DNA of 64,000 bases from the NCBI GenBank assembly GCA_946811695.1, contig OX328124.1, positions 101,055,678 through 101,119,677 on the forward strand, read 5' to 3'. The notes under the pieces were generated by a model. It ran no database searches. It was given only the letters and a program-made list of their open reading frames with translations, and was not told the origin of the DNA. The stretch comes from Gonocerus acuteangulatus. Its lineage: Eukaryota > Arthropoda > Insecta > Hemiptera > Coreidae. Within the stretch, counting starts at the first letter, position 1, and every line of letters starts with the position of its first letter. This document shows, one piece after another, positions 56,210 to 64,000 of the stretch. Position numbers and translations under genes: made by a program.

Positions 56210-57691
56210 AGACTAGTCACTTCAGAAGTATAAAGTGAGTAAAAATACATTCCCAGAAATAATATATTAAGAACGCTCAAGAGGGCTTTAAAGGTTTAAA
56301 AAATCTGAACGACCCTACTTCTTGTTAGATCCATTTTGTTGCGTTTCCTCCCGAACTTCATTGGAAGCAAACCTACTTCGGCCAGATGAAGTGAAGCGAG
56401 TATTGACAAAAAAATAGTACTTTTCGAAACTCATTTATCACGAAAATATCAGTGATTATAACGATTACTAATCAGTGATTATAATTTTTGTGTATTTATA
56501 TTGAGTGGACCCCTTTTATAACGATATTCAGGGGCCTTGCTCATTTTTGTCGTAAAAAGTGGACATCACTACACTGATAACAGATAAAACGTTCATCCTC
56601 AGGTTGTTCCCTGTTTATTTTTTCTGTTACCAATTTTTCCCTTAGTGTTTGTGAAAGTATATTGTTCGTATTTTATGATAAACACCCAAAAATAAACGTA
56701 AATTCATGCGAATTTTATTTGTATTTTAACTCGTTTCAGTGAATCTAGTAAAGAGGTAATAATTAAAACAATAATTTTCAACCTCAACAGTAAAAACTTT
56801 TATAACAATACCACAGCCCCACAACAACTAAAAAAAAGTTCGGACCCAGAGAGCAGACCATGTTTACTAAATGTTTTGGGGTCGCTGAATCCGTATCTGG
56901 GATCAGAAAATCCCCTACACTATATGTTTAAGCCCCACCCCCCAAAACTCATAATTTACACTATAATATTTTTATTCAAGTCGTAAAACAAAATAAACGA
57001 CTATTTCCTGAGTACTGCCTTTTAGTGCTTAAAAAAACAAATTTTTTGAGACTTCAATGAACCTGATTGGTTCATCTCGAGCGAAGTTACAGCCCTACGT
57101 GCAGGGGTTTGTCTGACACCCGATGCGGATTCAGCGACCCAAAAACATATAGTAAACATGGTCTGCTCTCTGCGCCCGAATTTTGTTTTTTGTGTGTGGC
57201 TGTGTAATTAAAAAGTGATTCTAAAACATCAAAAACCGGCATCGTTATGAACAGAATTGTCTGTATACAAGGCCTCCCGAGAGGAATTACGGGCTCTTCT
57301 CCAAATAACCTCACGGGCCCCTTAACCTCCCCCCTCATTACCAAAAACTATAAATGGAACTATCCAAAACTGACGTTTCTCTGAAAATAAAACTTAATAC
57401 ATTAATAATAATAGTCCGTAAATAGGTTTGTTATTTCAAATTATAATGCGAGTAAAAAATGACGCTGAGCCATTCTCACACCACGGGCCCCTGACCAATT
57501 ATCCTTTGTGCCCCCACTTTTCGAAGACGTTTGCGGGAGTGGGGGGAGGAATAAAACTAGGACTGTACTTCTGAATGAATAAACTTCAACTAATGAAATT
57601 ATTTTAAGGAGAAATAACAAAGTATTATAGATAATTTTTAATTCTGTCACCAAATAGATATAATAATGTTCCACGCACCTTTGGCATCCAT
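44739..57691 (-). CDS. cytochrome P450, CYP6-type (clan 3), nine exons, complete
   Basis: A 516-residue microsomal monooxygenase, inferred from nine phase-compatible exons with GT-AG introns and no internal stop. Coding exons: 57691-57679, 56152-55974, 55891-55749, 54197-54059, 50709-50462, 50365-50181, 47794-47576, 47091-46843, 44914-44739. The N-terminus (MDAKVLLALLAIIPILACIY) is an ER signal-anchor, followed by the LPG hinge (39-41). Then come WRGLR (WxxxR, 130-134), AGFETS in helix I (319-324), ETMR (ExxR, 376-379), PERF (431-434) and FGEGPRMCIG with the heme cysteine at 457. All catalytic landmarks are present and the length is normal for CYP6. CYP6 enzymes commonly oxidise plant toxins and insecticides; the substrate here is unknown. 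Introns hold SINEs, a satellite and Helitron-like DNA. The donor of exon 3 (GTACTG) is weak. Confidence 0.95.
45116..45173 (+). mobile_element. SINE tail-only insertion
   Basis: Only the 3' tail (CGGCGCTAATAGCC ... GATGCGCCGT plus A-rich tract) is present, flanked by perfect 15-bp duplications ATAATAATGAGAATT (45101-45115 and 45174-45188). Extreme 5' truncation, in P450 intron 8. Confidence 0.9.
45855..46508 (+). mobile_element. family III, Helitron-like element, copy 2
   Basis: Begins TCTATATCTATATAAAAATC, then ACGTGTC, and ends CATGGCACACTGGGTAACAG followed by CTAT (CTAG mutated). In P450 intron 8. Fewer tandem units than copy 1 and diverged. Confidence 0.75.
46843..47091 (-). CDS. P450 exon 8
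   Basis: Starts in the ExxR glutamate codon and ends in the glycine of the heme loop (CIG); acceptor TTGTAG, donor GTAAGA. Confidence 0.95.
47576..47794 (-). CDS. P450 exon 7
   Basis: Helix I (AGFETSS) to MSYLDMVIN; acceptor TTTTTAG, donor GTAAGT. Confidence 0.95.
48700..49640. repeat. large fold-back element in P450 intron 6
   Basis: The left arm (about 48700-49005) and right arm (about 49315-49640) are inverted with moderate divergence: GACACTTTTAAGGGG with CCCCTTAAAAGTGT, and ACCTTGAAATTTTG with CAAAATTTCAAGGT. The loop holds G/C-richer sequence (49050-49160). The open frames across it are not protein-like. Confidence 0.75.
49914..50099 (+). mobile_element. SINE-1, near full-length copy in P450 intron 6
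   Basis: Head CCCGTGGTCTATTAGCTAGC, B box GGTTCGATCCC, tail GATGCGCCGT then an A-rich tract. Target duplication AAAATAATAATATACT (49898-49913 and 50100-50115). Confidence 0.92.
50181..50365 (-). CDS. P450 exon 6
   Basis: ITPKEVENFMLEFV ... NDFIDLLMQIKN; helices G-H region. Acceptor ATTTTAG, donor GTTTGT. Confidence 0.92.
50462..50709 (-). CDS. P450 exon 5
   Basis: Begins ILDNLLMSQVDSTIDVKSI and ends SALSTP; acceptor TTTCAG, donor GTGAGA. Confidence 0.95.
51150..51180. repeat. poly(T) tract
   Basis: About 30 T bases in P450 intron 4, close to the satellite array. Confidence 0.85.
51991..52186 (-). mobile_element. SINE-1 in satellite, first copy
   Basis: T-run, then ACGGCGCATCTACATCTAGG and the tRNA-like head to GGGAGACCCC. 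Target duplication AATAAGGATAATATA (51976-51990 and 52187-52201) lies within the satellite unit. Confidence 0.93.
52436..52633 (-). mobile_element. SINE-1 in satellite, duplicated copy
   Basis: Same SINE, same position in the unit and same flanking AATAAGGATAATATA (52421-52435 and 52634-52648), so it was copied by array expansion rather than inserted anew. Confidence 0.93.
54059..54197 (-). CDS. P450 exon 4
   Basis: TTDHLAQHLFHLEGDKWRGL and MSPVFTSGKLKDMF; contains the helix C WxxxR. Acceptor TTTCAG, donor GTAAAA. Confidence 0.93.
54505..54553 (-). repeat. family II 5' end, short fragment
   Basis: The minus strand reads AAAAGTCCTACACGCAGGAA and TTAGCGCGGTTCCGG, then diverges. Confidence 0.65.
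54600..54825 (-). mobile_element. SINE-2 copy
   Basis: The minus strand carries the tRNA-like head (GGTGGCCATGAGTGTTAAGG), B box GGTTCGATTCCCACT, TTTTCTTTAG and the AGGGTAGTAATCTGTAG tail. In P450 intron 3. Confidence 0.88.
54905..55232 (-). mobile_element. SINE-2 copy split by a family II fragment
   Basis: Tail part 54905-55008 and head part 55126-55232 belong to one SINE-2. The 55009-55125 segment is foreign. Confidence 0.85.
55009..55125 (-). mobile_element. 117-bp family II 5'-end insertion in SINE-2
   Basis: The minus strand begins AAAAAGTCCGACTCGCAGGA, then TTAGTGCGGTTCCGTTCATA and about 60 further bases. It sits in a T-run, the same target preference as the long copies. Confidence 0.7.
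55749..55891 (-). CDS. P450 exon 3
   Basis: MCDQFPNDTYFGFYQGSIPF through HFRDRSGHK; acceptor TTTTTCAG, donor GTACTG chosen because it keeps phase with exon 4. Confidence 0.88.
55974..56152 (-). CDS. P450 exon 2
   Basis: Codes for the membrane anchor and hinge to IIKN. The acceptor TATATAG is preceded by a 43-nt T tract on the coding strand; the donor is GTTAGT. Confidence 0.92.
56165..56207. repeat. poly(A) tract acting as polypyrimidine tract on the minus strand
   Basis: 43 A bases on the plus strand; read as T on the coding strand they end 11 nt before the exon 2 acceptor AG. Confidence 0.85.
56808..57213. repeat. inverted-repeat element in P450 intron 1
   Basis: Arms 56808-56901 and 57119-57213 are inverted (AGAGAGCAGACCATGTTTAC with GTAAACATGGTCTGCTCTCT; GGTCGCTGAATCC with GGATTCAGCGACC) around a 217-bp non-coding centre. 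Confidence 0.8.
57679..57691 (-). CDS. P450 exon 1 (coding part)
   Basis: Only 13 coding bases: ATG GAT GCC AAA G, then donor GTGCGT. The start is fixed because it alone joins in frame to the hydrophobic anchor of exon 2. Confidence 0.8.
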
Positions 57692-58570
57692 AAGAAGGAA
57701 CCGATGGTTCACGGTTGAGACAAGAGAAGCTACTGACTCATGTATAATGTACTGACCTTGAGCTAATGTCATCGATCTACGTGAATGGCGACGAACCAAG
57801 GAAAATTATCTCAACCTCATACCTCCTACTCATAATACCACAACATGAGATAACAATCTGTCGCAAATTACGTTCTTTTAGTTTCATAAACTAGCAGAAC
57901 GTAACAGAATTAAAAAATATGTTCATTCCTTCGGAAGGTGGTTAGTTTACGCTAAATCTTGAGAAATATACTTAAAATAACCGAATGAACACAACACAAA
58001 TAATGAAAATGATAAATCCACAAATCACTCTAAATGAGTAAATGAGAGAAATATACTTAAAATAACCGATTAAATAAATATGAAGATTTTAGCAGTTGTA
58101 AAATTTGGACTTAAATGGGCACCAACGAAAGGGCAAAACAGGTAGCCAGAGGTTGATACTGACCATAATATGTCCCAAAATATGTGTGCAATCTGATCAA
58201 CGGAATAGGTGTTGTCTGCTTTTTACCGGCGGCTGAATTTTACAACTTTTTCCTGAGATTCGGCAGCATGCAGATTTTTTTTTTTTGGAAGAGAAGTTAG
58301 TGATTCTCAAAAATGTGTCGATTTTTTTAAATTAATATCAAATTTTTTAATAGTTATTTTGGTTTGAAAATGACACTTCTGCTTTAGCCTTGAAGTTAAT
58401 TTAATGGTGATATCAAAAACGTATTATGACGTTAAAACATAATGCGTAGAAGCTGAGACAATTTTTTTTTCCTTCAAAAAAACACGATTATTTCTTAATA
58501 AAATTTAGAACGCCTTAAGTCTGAAACAAAAACAGAAACCAGCGGTTGGTAACTAATATATATATATATA
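57692..58570. other. P450 upstream region
   Basis: Contains the 5' untranslated region and presumably the promoter on the minus strand, but no TATA box or convincing xenobiotic response element is evident. A short (TA)n at 58558-58570 borders the Tigger element. Confidence 0.4.
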
Positions 58571-59119
58571 CAGTGGAACATGGATAGTTCGAACTTCGAT
58601 AATTCGAAATCGTGGTTAATTCGAATATTTCTCTCGGTCCCTATAATTTAGGGCATAAACAATGTAAAAAAATCGTGGTTAATTCCAATAAAATTTTGGA
58701 TAATTCGAATTTTTTACGAGTCTATACCTCCAATGGGAGATGTTCGATCTTAATTTTTTTTTAAATATTGTCCCCTCGGGTAAGAAGGATAATAAGATAC
58801 GGATGTAGGGGTTCCGGAACAAGAAGCGCGGCGGTTCCATCTATGAGAGGTAAAAAAAGTGTATTGATTTGACATGGAATGACCCATAGTCTAGTTCTTG
58901 GAGTCTAGGAGTTCTGCAAAGTGGTGGGTCGCGCTTCTTCCATTCCAGGGGTTGTAGTTACATACACCATCCTGTCGTTTTATCCTAGAATTCCCTCCCA
59001 CCATTCCTCCTTTCTTCATTTCTTATTCAGTTATAAGTGAGTCAGCTTCTAGCGCTGTTGTATTGTTTGTGCCTTGAATTTCCGGTGTACAGTGCAGTTC
59101 AGTGAGTTGTTGATTTAAG

Positions 59120-59302
59120 ATGTCGAAGCCTACCAGCTATAAAACTTTAACGTTGCCAGAGAAAATAGCTGCAATTAAAGAAGTTGAAAATGGAATAAAG
59201 AAAAAATCTGAAATTGCCAAGGACTTTAGAATTCCTCCTAACACTTTATCAGCATACCTAAAAAATAATGAAAAAATTCTTGCCCCATTTTCAAAACAAT
59301 AG
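59120..59302 (+). CDS. Tigger/CENP-B-type N-terminal HTH ORF, 60 residues
   Basis: MSKPTSYKTLTLPEKIAAIK, then KKKSEIAKDFRIPPNTLSAY and a stop: the psq/CENP-B-like helix-turn-helix that opens pogo-family transposases. It lacks the second (HTH_CENPB) and catalytic domains, since full-length transposases exceed 400 residues. The frame is intact. If expressed it would be a free DNA-binding domain. Confidence 0.8.
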   Translation: MSKPTSYKTLTLPEKIAAIKEVENGIKKKSEIAKDFRIPPNTLSAYLKNNEKILAPFSKQ

Positions 59303-59369
59303 ACTTATATTTTTACTTTTTTTATAAATTATTTATTACATATGTACGTAATCATCAATTTATGAAATA

Positions 59370-59962
59370 CTAGCTGTTACCCGGCGTGCCATGCTACACC
59401 TACTTTCTGCATATAGAAAAGCCTAAATAAATTAGAAACCAAATAAGTATTATTAAAATCTAATAACACGAATCTGTAACTGTTTCGAACCCGTGACCTC
59501 TCAACTGTAAGTCCTAGACGGCTTGGGGGATCAGGTCTTGTTTATAAAAAGAAACAACAACATACAGACAGCAGCTGGTAGACGTTTTTGACCTGGCCTA
59601 TGACAATCCCCTGATCAAGACCAACCTGTGTGCCCAGTTTGATCAAAATCCGTCAAACGGTGTGGGTCTGTATAAAGAACAAACATACAGACAGACAGCT
59701 GGTAGACGTTTTTGACTTAGCCTACGACTCTCCCCAGATTAAGATCTACATGTGTACCGAGTTTAGTCAAAATCGGATGAACGGTATGGATTTGTATAAG
59801 GGACAAACATACAGACAGACAGCTGGTAGATTTTTTTGACCTAGCCTAGGAGATTTCTCGTATCAAGACCTACCATTATTCCAAGTTTGGTCAAAAACGG
59901 TCAAACGGTGTGGATTTGTATAAGGAACAAACAAACAGACACGTGATTTTTATATATATAGA
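59370..59962 (-). mobile_element. family III, Helitron-like element, copy 3
   Basis: The minus strand starts TCTATATATATAAAAATCAC and ends GGGTAACAGCTAG, flanked by A and T. Its 5' 27 bases are identical to copy 1. Three to four tandem units. Confidence 0.85.
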
Positions 59963-60103
59963 TTTGTTATTGTTTAAATAAAATGGGAGAAAATATGAAA
60001 TTCGATTTTTTACCCCTTTATTTTCAAAAACTTTTGTAATTCGAATTTTGGATAATTCGAACTTTTTTATCGGTCCCTAGAGGTTCGAATTATCCATGTT
60101 CTA

Positions 60104-60106
<3 letters not shown>

Positions 60107-60168
<62 letters not shown>
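60107..60168. repeat. (TA)n microsatellite
   Basis: The right part of the TA tract into which the Tigger element inserted. Confidence 0.9.
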
Positions 60169-60173
<5 letters not shown>

Positions 60174-61734
60174 TATCGTGGACTATGAAGCCGGTAAAGG
60201 CTTTGTATGGTCAAAATGGAGACCTCTCCAAATGTCTAATCGTGAGTATTTAGTACTTCCTGGACTACGGATTGATCTTCTTTCAAAATAATTCCTAATG
60301 ACAAGACAACGCACATAAATATATTTAGCGTAGAACCTACCGTCAACTGTCTGCTAACAGACTGTCCGCGATGCAATTCTAACATTGTGAAAAATATGCA
60401 GGGACTTACGGGTAATGATTAACAGAACATAGTCAGTGTACTGATCTACCTCAAAGCCATGTATGACCTTATGTGTTTGTGTTGACTTAAAAAAGTATTT
60501 ACTTCCATGTATAGTAATTACAATTTATCAATATACTCTCCACCTAAAATCTTAAACTTCTATGTATAATTCCTCTAAACATGCTGATTTTTTAGAATGG
60601 CAAGTTTCAGAAGAAACTGTTCTTTGTGTAATCGCCACTGAAGCAAAGAACACCACCAAATGTCTAAATACCTTTTTAAAACTGTTCGAAATGAAGAAAG
60701 AATATTATGGTGAAGCAAATTTCCCTGTTGTAAGGGATAAAGAATGTTTCTTTATGATTCAATACATCATAAGGTACCTACTTAAAATTCTAACACAAAG
60801 ATATACTCTACTTAACCACTGTCAAAAAACATATTATCAGAGATAGTCCGGCTTTCCAATATTGAACAAATGGTCTATAAGAAATATCATTAAACCAGTT
60901 GATTAATCTTGCTGGGGTTGATGAGCAGAGGTAATCAGCGTGTAATAGACTCAGGTTAACATCTCTAGCAGCAATTCCCTTAAGTGGGGGGTAAATGGCC
61001 ACGTTCCTAGGTACGTTTATTAGAACATGAATGCAATCCTTAGAAATAACGAAGGAATGCAGAATCCTCAAAGAGTTGCAAAAGAATGTGTTTCATGTCT
61101 TATATTTGTTTCCATAGGGAGAGCCTCACAATGAAGAATAATGTTAAAATTCATGACACATTCAAGAAAAATTAAGGCTTACTAAATATATAAGAGTCAC
61201 TGACTACAATTAAAACAAAAATAATATAAAAAAAATCATTAGTTTATTTATTTTGTTTATTTATTTATTTCATTTTGCCTCTTATCATTTAGGATCATTG
61301 GCAGTTGTCAATTAAAGGTAAAATAAGAAATAGTTGATAATTAAATAATAATGAAGGAAGATTAAAGTAAAATGATCATGGAATAAATAATAATAGCAAT
61401 ATTTATTTTGTTTTTGCACAATAACATTGTATGCAACGTTATCTGTTAAAATATGTAATAAAACTAAAAAAAGAAAAAACGGATAATCAAACATAAGAGA
61501 AAAAATTAGTTCTATTGTTGAAAAAAAAAAATAACAAAAAATTGAATAAATAACTTTTATCGTAAACCTGAATATTGCGAAATAATTTAAAAAAAAAAAA
61601 AAAAAACATTCTTTGTATTTTTATTTTTTAAATTTTATTTTTTTGCAAAGTTCAATTTTGTTTTTAAAATCTCCGATAATGGGTATGAGACTTGATCACA
61701 TTACACAGATAACAGCACACGAGGGTCCAAAAAG
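60169..61734. other. unassigned region with two unrecognised frames
   Basis: 60330-60405 resembles half of the 34941 fold-back. A plus-strand frame (60562-60846: FLEWQVSEETVLCVIATEAK...) and a minus-strand frame (61071-60808: INVPRNVAIYPPLKGIAARD...) have protein-like composition but no recognised family. The rest is AT-rich. Confidence 0.35.
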
Positions 61735-62025
61735 GTAGATACTTTAGAAATATCAAAGTCGAGACCATTCGTCATATTAGGGAGATATTATAGTCGGTAA
61801 TATACTCCGGCCGCCTGATTTTCCCTTTGCAGGTACCTATTAATAAATTAATATAAGGGTAGGTCGGCCTACTGACATTCTAGGATTCCGTTTCCGACCC
61901 TTCAATGACAACGACACTTGAAGATAAAATCTTTAGTGCGCTGCCCAGTTTAAACTCAGTTCCTCTGAAACTAATGTTTTAATTAGTCGAGTGCTCTACC
62001 ACTGAGCTGACCACACTCCTAGGTT
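61735..62025 (-). mobile_element. tRNA-headed SINE, third type
   Basis: The minus strand has an A box TGGTCAGCTCAGTGGTAGAG at about 62016-61997 and a weak B box (GAGTTTAAACTGG). A body follows with GAAGGGTCGGAAACGG and AGTAGGCCGACCTACCC. No poly(A) or duplication was found. Confidence 0.6.
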
Positions 62026-62689
62026 TATTATTACATAGTTTTTTAGCATAAATATGCTTCTTTAAAAAAAAATTAGTTATTTATTAAAAAAAAATATAAC
62101 AATCTGTTCCTGATACCAGATACACTTTTTTTTCAATCGTTATTCTATGTTGTAACTTAAATTTTAGCACACATTTTACAATATAGGAAAACAAAATTAA
62201 ATAAAACCTATGTATATTTAATATGCTTATAGTATATTAAATATGCTTTAGCAGTGACTAAACTGGAAAACCCCGTTTTACATATGTAATCTTAATAAGT
62301 TTGTTTTTATTATTATTGCGAAGATTTACCTGGGCGTTTAACCTATGCTAATGTTCATAAACAACTTCTTCAGATAAATTATAACTAGATTTTATTATTC
62401 TATTCTATTTTATTTATACATTAAACAATTATAAAAATATTAAAAGTAGTAGACCAATCTGAGTGGTAGCTGACCACATTGGGTAACAGCATTCTTATAA
62501 AACCAATAATAGGCTATTTCTGAAAAAAAAAAAAAAAAAAAAAAAAAAAAGAAGATATTTTTTATTTTTTTAGAGAATTATTGGTGGGCTTAGGAGAATG
62601 CTTGCTTACCGCCTCAGTGGTCTTTATATTTTATTTAATTAACATATGTTATTCCCACTAATTCTTATGTAGTTCCACTTTCTTATGTT
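62026..62689. other. unassigned AT-rich sequence
   Basis: A-run at about 62523-62550; nothing else recognised. Confidence 0.4.
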
Positions 62690-62863
62690 TCAGTCATAAA
62701 GGTGGTAATTCATTATGCTAATGGTGTATTTCAGCATAGTTTTGCTGATCCGAAATAGGACCTCTTCTTTGAGTTTGAATCTCTTCGCAAACTCCCGGAT
62801 GTATTGCGTTATGGTTCCTCGAACTCCAAACAGAAGTCCTATTACTTTCCATTTTTGAATATC
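62690..62863 (-). pseudogene. non-LTR retrotransposon RT C-terminal tail
   Basis: The minus strand reads KWKVIGLLFGVRGTITQYIR, then a helix-rich stretch and ISIMNYHLYD with a stop at 62690. This C-terminal signature (GLxFGxRGTI...) is seen in several non-LTR RT ORFs; the clade is not assigned. Confidence 0.6.
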
Positions 62864-64000
62864 ATAAGAAATAAAAAAATACCACGAATAATTAAATTAC
62901 GAAGTTATTACAATAAAAAAGAAACGCCTATTATTACTACTTGTAGGATCCAATTCTTGAATGATTATATGCGTATATAATATACGTAAATACTCGTAGA
63001 GTGAGGGAACTTTATATATATACTATTGTCATTTTATTTACGAAAACCGTTTTTATTTGTGATTATAGATAGTAAAAGTAAGACCGCCTCTAGAAACCTA
63101 GAGATTCTATGAAAATCCTTTGCAGGGACTGCTAAGTCCCTTTAAGTCCTCAAAATGGCGCCTTTTCAAGAGGAATAAGATATATAACCCTCAGCAACTA
63201 CTAAGTTTATTGCTTTAGCTCAAACAGTAAATTATTCCAGAATTTACGATATCCGCCTTATCACTTCCCCACCATAAAGTTTAATATTACTCCAGGCACC
63301 GGCTTAAAGAAGGAAGACTAGTAATAAACCCTAAGGTAGTCCGAATTACATTTTACTTTATCCGTTAAATAAAAAGTTTCCACGCTCATTACTACGGTAC
63401 GAAACTCCGAGCTGTTGTAATAATTCCAATCTTTATTAAAGTTTTCATATTTCAGCGTGTTTCCTCCCTTCCCTGAATTTCACGTTTCAAAACCCTGTTC
63501 AAATTTGTATATATAAAGGCATATATGTTTTGCCGTTAACCTTTTGAACACTGCTACTAAATTGAATTTTGGCCTGCCACCAGCCCAGGAGCAGCCATTA
63601 TTTAGTTTTTTTTTTTTTTTTTTGTTTTTTTTTAAATCAAGATTAGTAATTATTGCAAATTAGTAATTCTTTAGGGTTGAGAAGTTATTTTCGATTGTTT
63701 CAGATTATATTTGTTATAATATTTATTTAGTTAAAAATTGTTGCAAACGTTTGACATCTATCCAAACTAAAATAGGAAACCAGAGAACGAACATATTCTA
63801 TCCATTGACGAAGTAATATATTGAAAAACGGTCTTATTCGATACTTTATTTAAGGCATTAAAGGCTATTCTATAAAAGGGTTAGATTTGCGACAAGCCGT
63901 ATCACCCACAATCTAAGGGAAAAGTCCCGAATCTAAAAACTAGATTTTTCATATTCGATAAAACAACAAGACTGGTTTCGGTATTATGTGACCGGGCCAT
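62864..64000. other. unassigned, with decayed family II end
   Basis: 63455-63535 (GTGTTTCCTCCCTTCCCTGA, ATTTCACGTTTCAAAACCC) is a worn family II 3' end in minus orientation. T-run at 63606-63632. No gene recognised. Confidence 0.45.

Larger units (their letters stand above)
58571..60106 (+). mobile_element. Tigger/pogo transposon, internally deleted
   Basis: TIRs CAGTGGAACATGGATAGTTC (58571) and GAATTATCCATGTTCTACTG (ending 60106), flanked by TA. It inserted inside a TA microsatellite. Only the N-terminal HTH ORF survives (59120-59302); the DDE domain is gone. A Helitron-like element (59370-59962) sits in the remaining non-coding part. Confidence 0.9.

Noticed and set aside
57730..57800. Xenobiotic response sites upstream of the P450 (TGACATTAGC resembling a CncC/Maf site; CACGT)
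   Set aside because: The first has the wrong spacing and the second is too short to be meaningful in AT-rich sequence.

Overview
The window is eukaryotic, AT-rich and almost entirely repeat-derived. It holds one convincing host gene: a complete, intact nine-exon cytochrome P450 of the insect CYP6 type on the minus strand (44739-57691). That protein type, with Jockey-like and Penelope-like retroelements, hAT and Tigger DNA transposons and tRNA/5S-derived SINEs, points to an insect with a large, transposon-swollen genome. The species cannot be read from the sequence.

Layout. 1-2600: a palindromic repeat, then two head-to-head Penelope-like (PLE) ends with a GIY-YIG endonuclease fragment and a hammerhead-like ribozyme core in each arm. 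3.9-9.5 kb: a tRNA SINE, a broken Jockey-like EN-RT ORF and a 5S-headed SINE. 10.1-12.9 kb: a palindrome whose two arms were hit by different rolling-circle-type elements, so each arm preserves the other's empty site. 13.0-15.0 kb: a long-TIR DNA element with a retrotransposon RNase H fragment inside. 17.0-20.2 kb: a hAT transposon with perfect 8-bp target duplications, itself interrupted by a family-II repeat. 22-44 kb: decayed RNase H fragments, MITEs, more hammerhead-bearing PLE derivatives, and copies of two long non-coding families. Family I is about 1.24 kb and family II about 1.75 kb. 44.7-57.7 kb: the P450 gene, with introns packed with SINEs, fold-backs, a Helitron-like element and a 117-bp satellite. 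58.6-60.1 kb: a Tigger/pogo deletion derivative that keeps only its DNA-binding HTH ORF and carries a nested Helitron-like element. 60-64 kb: a tRNA SINE and a retrotransposon RT tail.

Main interpretation. Families I and II share a 5' end (AAAGTCCGnCnCGCAGGAnC), an inner copy of a short inverted repeat, internal tandem repeats, a (TA)n tract and a 3' hairpin ending GCTAA. They insert into T-runs without target duplication. This is the architecture of Helentron-associated (DINE-1-like) non-autonomous rolling-circle elements, and these two families scatter most of the (TA)n microsatellites seen here. A third family (TC...CTAG, inserted A^T) looks like a classical non-autonomous Helitron. Several empty sites inside the window (12.1, 10.2, 18.1 and 37.8 kb) support these boundaries. 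Four PLE-derived loci carry hammerhead-ribozyme cores, two of them structurally near-complete. The SINEs form a modular group in which different heads (two tRNA-like, one 5S-like) are joined to shared tail modules.
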